DNA of 64,000 bases from Pseudoflavitalea rhizosphaerae (lineage in GTDB: Bacteria; Bacteroidota; Bacteroidia; Chitinophagales; Chitinophagaceae), in NCBI RefSeq assembly GCF_003991355.1, contig NZ_RCSU01000004.1:124001-188000 (forward strand), written 5' to 3'. The notes under the pieces were generated by a model that was given only the letters and a program-made list of their open reading frames with translations, did not search any database and was not told the DNA's origin. Numbering within the stretch: the stretch's first letter is position 1; every line of letters begins with the position of its first letter. Shown here piece by piece: positions 62,218 to 64,000 of this stretch. The position numbers were made by a program, and so were the translations under genes.

Positions 62218-63999
62218 TCAACGCACCAGGATAACCGTACCTTTTAACACCAACGGCTTTCCTTCATTACAAATCACTTCTGTGATGTACACATAGGTGC
62301 CGCCTTCGGCAATCTGTCCATTGAACCGGCCATCCCATCCGGCATTGGTGTCATTGGGCAGGAAGTTATCCCTGTTGAATACCAGCTGCCCCCAGCGATT
62401 ATAGATCCGGAAACTTTTTACTTTTTGAATACCAAATCCACGGATATTGAATCGGTCATTTTTACCATCGTGATTGGGAGTAAAAGCATTGGGAATATAA
62501 ACCGCCCCTTTTCCACAGGCAACATGTATGTTTATTGCATCGGTTGCTTCACACTGGTATTGTGTTCTTACTGTGAGGCGGTAGGTAATATCTTTATCGG
62601 CAATGAAGCGCGGCGTAGGGCAATTGATGCAATTCAGGCCGGTACCCGGCTGCCAGTTGTAAGATACCACATCGCTGCTCAGAACAGGTTGCAGGGTCAC
62701 AGACTTTCCGGCTTCCACTGTGAGATCCGGACCAAGGTCCACGGTGGGGATCTCGCCTACAGTTACTTTGATACGGCCTGTTTCACTGGGGCATGTATTG
62801 TGACTGATACCAGTGACTTCATACGTGGTAGTTTGTTGAGGGGAAGCAACCGGCGAAGCGATATTCGGATTGTTCAGTCCTAACGATGGTGTCCACACGA
62901 AATCAGGAGTATTGCCACTGGCCGATAAGCGTGTTCGTTCACCCTTGCAAATAATAACATCTTTACTGTGTTGCAGGTTTACTTTTTCATCAACATGCAC
63001 ATCCATACTGTCCAGTTCTTCGCAACCATATTGGTTAATGACCTTTACATAATAGCGCATGTCCTGTTGCGGTGAAACCTGGGGATGGTCTGTATTGGCG
63101 CCGCTCATCCACTGGTTGGGCCACCAACTGAAATGATCACCGTCATGCGCCTGCAGGGAAACAGGGCTTCCAATGCAAATGGTGGTATTCTTCGGTGTGG
63201 CTGCCGGTACCGGTAGCGGGCGGATGGTAATTGGTTCTTCTACTGTTTCTTCACAACCGTATTTTGTATTTACGGTTAGTGATAGGCGGTAGGTTCCGGC
63301 TGTATTGAAACGATGGTCGAAATGGTCCTGCCGGCTTACAATGGATTGATCGATCTTCCAGGTATAATTGGTGATCGCATCTTCCGAGATCACATCTGCC
63401 TGGTAATCCACCTGCGCTTTGGCGCATTTTTCCTTATCGCCCAAAATTCTTACTTCGGGCTGTTTGTAAATGACAACTGGTTGTGAGCTGATGGTATCGG
63501 AACATCCATACCGGCTGAACACGATCAGGGTTACATCATATTTTCCTGGCGCATTATAGGTGTGAACAGGAGTTTCATCTGTAGATTCCTGATTGTCTCC
63601 AAACAACCATTTATAGCTGCGGGGTGCAAAAGCGGAGGTGGACAGATTGGTGAATTGCACGGTACGGTCCAGGTTGCAACGGACCGGCCGGTCAATGGAA
63701 TACGCTGCAAAAGCTGAATCCACGATCACCGGATCAGGCGCTTTCAAAGTGAAGGGACAACCTTCGGGGCTCGTTAGTATTACATTGGGGCGATAGGTGC
63801 CTGCCAGCGGATAAATATGCGCCACTTCACTTTCAGAAGAAGGCTGCACAGGAGTACCATCTCCAAAATCCCAGGCATAGGTGCTGATATTGCTGCCAGT
63901 TACTTTCATGGGAAGTGTGAAGGGAATGCAGCCGGTTGCATTTCCCACTGTAAGGTTCCCGATAGGGCCTTTTACCCGGATGGTTTTTGTTGTGTCGTG
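62218..63999 (-). CDS. PKD-repeat protein with type B type IX secretion sorting domain, N-terminus outside window
   Basis: At least 594 residues of a large surface protein whose 5' end lies beyond base 64000; the frame is open to the edge. It contains several PKD-type Ig domains (STYAWDFGDGTPVQPSSESE, SYKWLFGDNQEST, NYTWKIDQS), then two or three further Ig-like modules with the FVWTPSLGLNNPNIASPVA and YNWQPGTGLNCINCP patterns. The last 100 residues are the gliding-motility-associated C-terminal domain (YIPNAFTPNHDGKNDRFNIR, FRIYNRWGQLVF, GWDGRFNGQIAEGGTYVYI), a type B sorting signal for the type IX secretion system. Such proteins are exported and fixed to, or released from, the cell surface. 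The partner PorP-like gene is not in the window. Confidence 0.9.
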   Translation of the reverse strand, partial: HDTTKTIRVKGPIGNLTVGNATGCIPFTLPMKVTGSNISTYAWDFGDGTPVQPSSESEVAHIYPLAGTYRPNVILTSPEGCPFTLKAPDPVIVDSAFAAYSIDRPVRCNLDRTVQFTNLSTSAFAPRSYKWLFGDNQESTDETPVHTYNAPGKYDVTLIVFSRYGCSDTISSQPVVIYKQPEVRILGDKEKCAKAQVDYQADVISEDAITNYTWKIDQSIVSRQDHFDHRFNTAGTYRLSLTVNTKYGCEETVEEPITIRPLPVPAATPKNTTICIGSPVSLQAHDGDHFSWWPNQWMSGANTDHPQVSPQQDMRYYVKVINQYGCEELDSMDVHVDEKVNLQHSKDVIICKGERTRLSASGNTPDFVWTPSLGLNNPNIASPVASPQQTTTYEVTGISHNTCPSETGRIKVTVGEIPTVDLGPDLTVEAGKSVTLQPVLSSDVVSYNWQPGTGLNCINCPTPRFIADKDITYRLTVRTQYQCEATDAINIHVACGKGAVYIPNAFTPNHDGKNDRFNIRGFGIQKVKSFRIYNRWGQLVFNRDNFLPNDTNAGWDGRFNGQIAEGGTYVYITEVICNEGKPLVLKGTVILVR

Positions 64000-64000
64000 T

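Overview
The window comes from a Bacteroidota chromosome, most likely a member of the Chitinophagaceae (Chitinophaga-like). The reasons are four ECF sigma/FecR/TonB-receptor signalling sets with STN domains, three SusC/SusD pairs, type IX secretion sorting domains (type A near 37.4 kb, type B at the right edge), GldA/GldF/GldG-type ABC genes, and several perfect TAnnTTTG -7 boxes. Taxonomy is inferred from gene content only. I saw no rRNA, tRNA, CRISPR array, prophage or transposase gene.

Layout. 1-2.9 kb: the end of a YggS-type PLP protein, YwbE, and a divergent pair of an EamA exporter and a MocR-type regulator. 2.9-9.1 kb, minus strand: ECF sigma, FecR, an STN-TonB receptor and a purple-acid-phosphatase-like secreted phosphoesterase. 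9.4-19.7 kb, plus strand: a small outer-membrane barrel, then ECF sigma, FecR, SusC, SusD, two lipoproteins and a second secreted metallophosphoesterase. These two loci look like neighbouring uptake systems built around phosphoester cleavage. 19.7-21.0 kb holds a ZU5-like lipoprotein.

21.2-57.0 kb is the notable part. A gene set of about 16.2 kb is present twice in the same orientation and order: ECF sigma, FecR, SusC, SusD, DUF4397-like lipoprotein, GldA-like ABC ATPase, two different GldF-GldG fusion proteins, and two different short MutS-like ATPases. The copies (21241-37408 and 40884-57047) differ by only a few bases in total length. The first MutS-like gene starts 2-3 bases after the second GldFG gene ends. 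All four MutS-like proteins lack the mismatch-recognition domains. Between the copies, on the minus strand, lie a type IX-secreted surface protein and a cyclic-nucleotide-binding/AraC fusion regulator. The set looks like one undescribed envelope machine: surface sensing, outer-membrane transport, an inner-membrane ABC complex, and a MutS-type ATPase pair on the cytoplasmic side.

A palindromic repeat of about 105 bp occurs three times (about 4.37, 35.96 and 55.60 kb). Two copies sit between the two MutS-like genes of each cluster and encode the last residues and stop codon of the first MutS. The third lies in an unrelated intergenic gap and shares a 69-base identical block with the most distant copy, so the element is probably mobile or recently copied.

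57.1-64 kb: a secreted thioredoxin-like protein directly behind the second cluster, a DUF481-like protein, a DUF1801 protein, an alpha/beta hydrolase, an atypical SDR, a lipoprotein, and the 3' part of a large PKD-repeat type IX-secreted protein that runs off the right edge.
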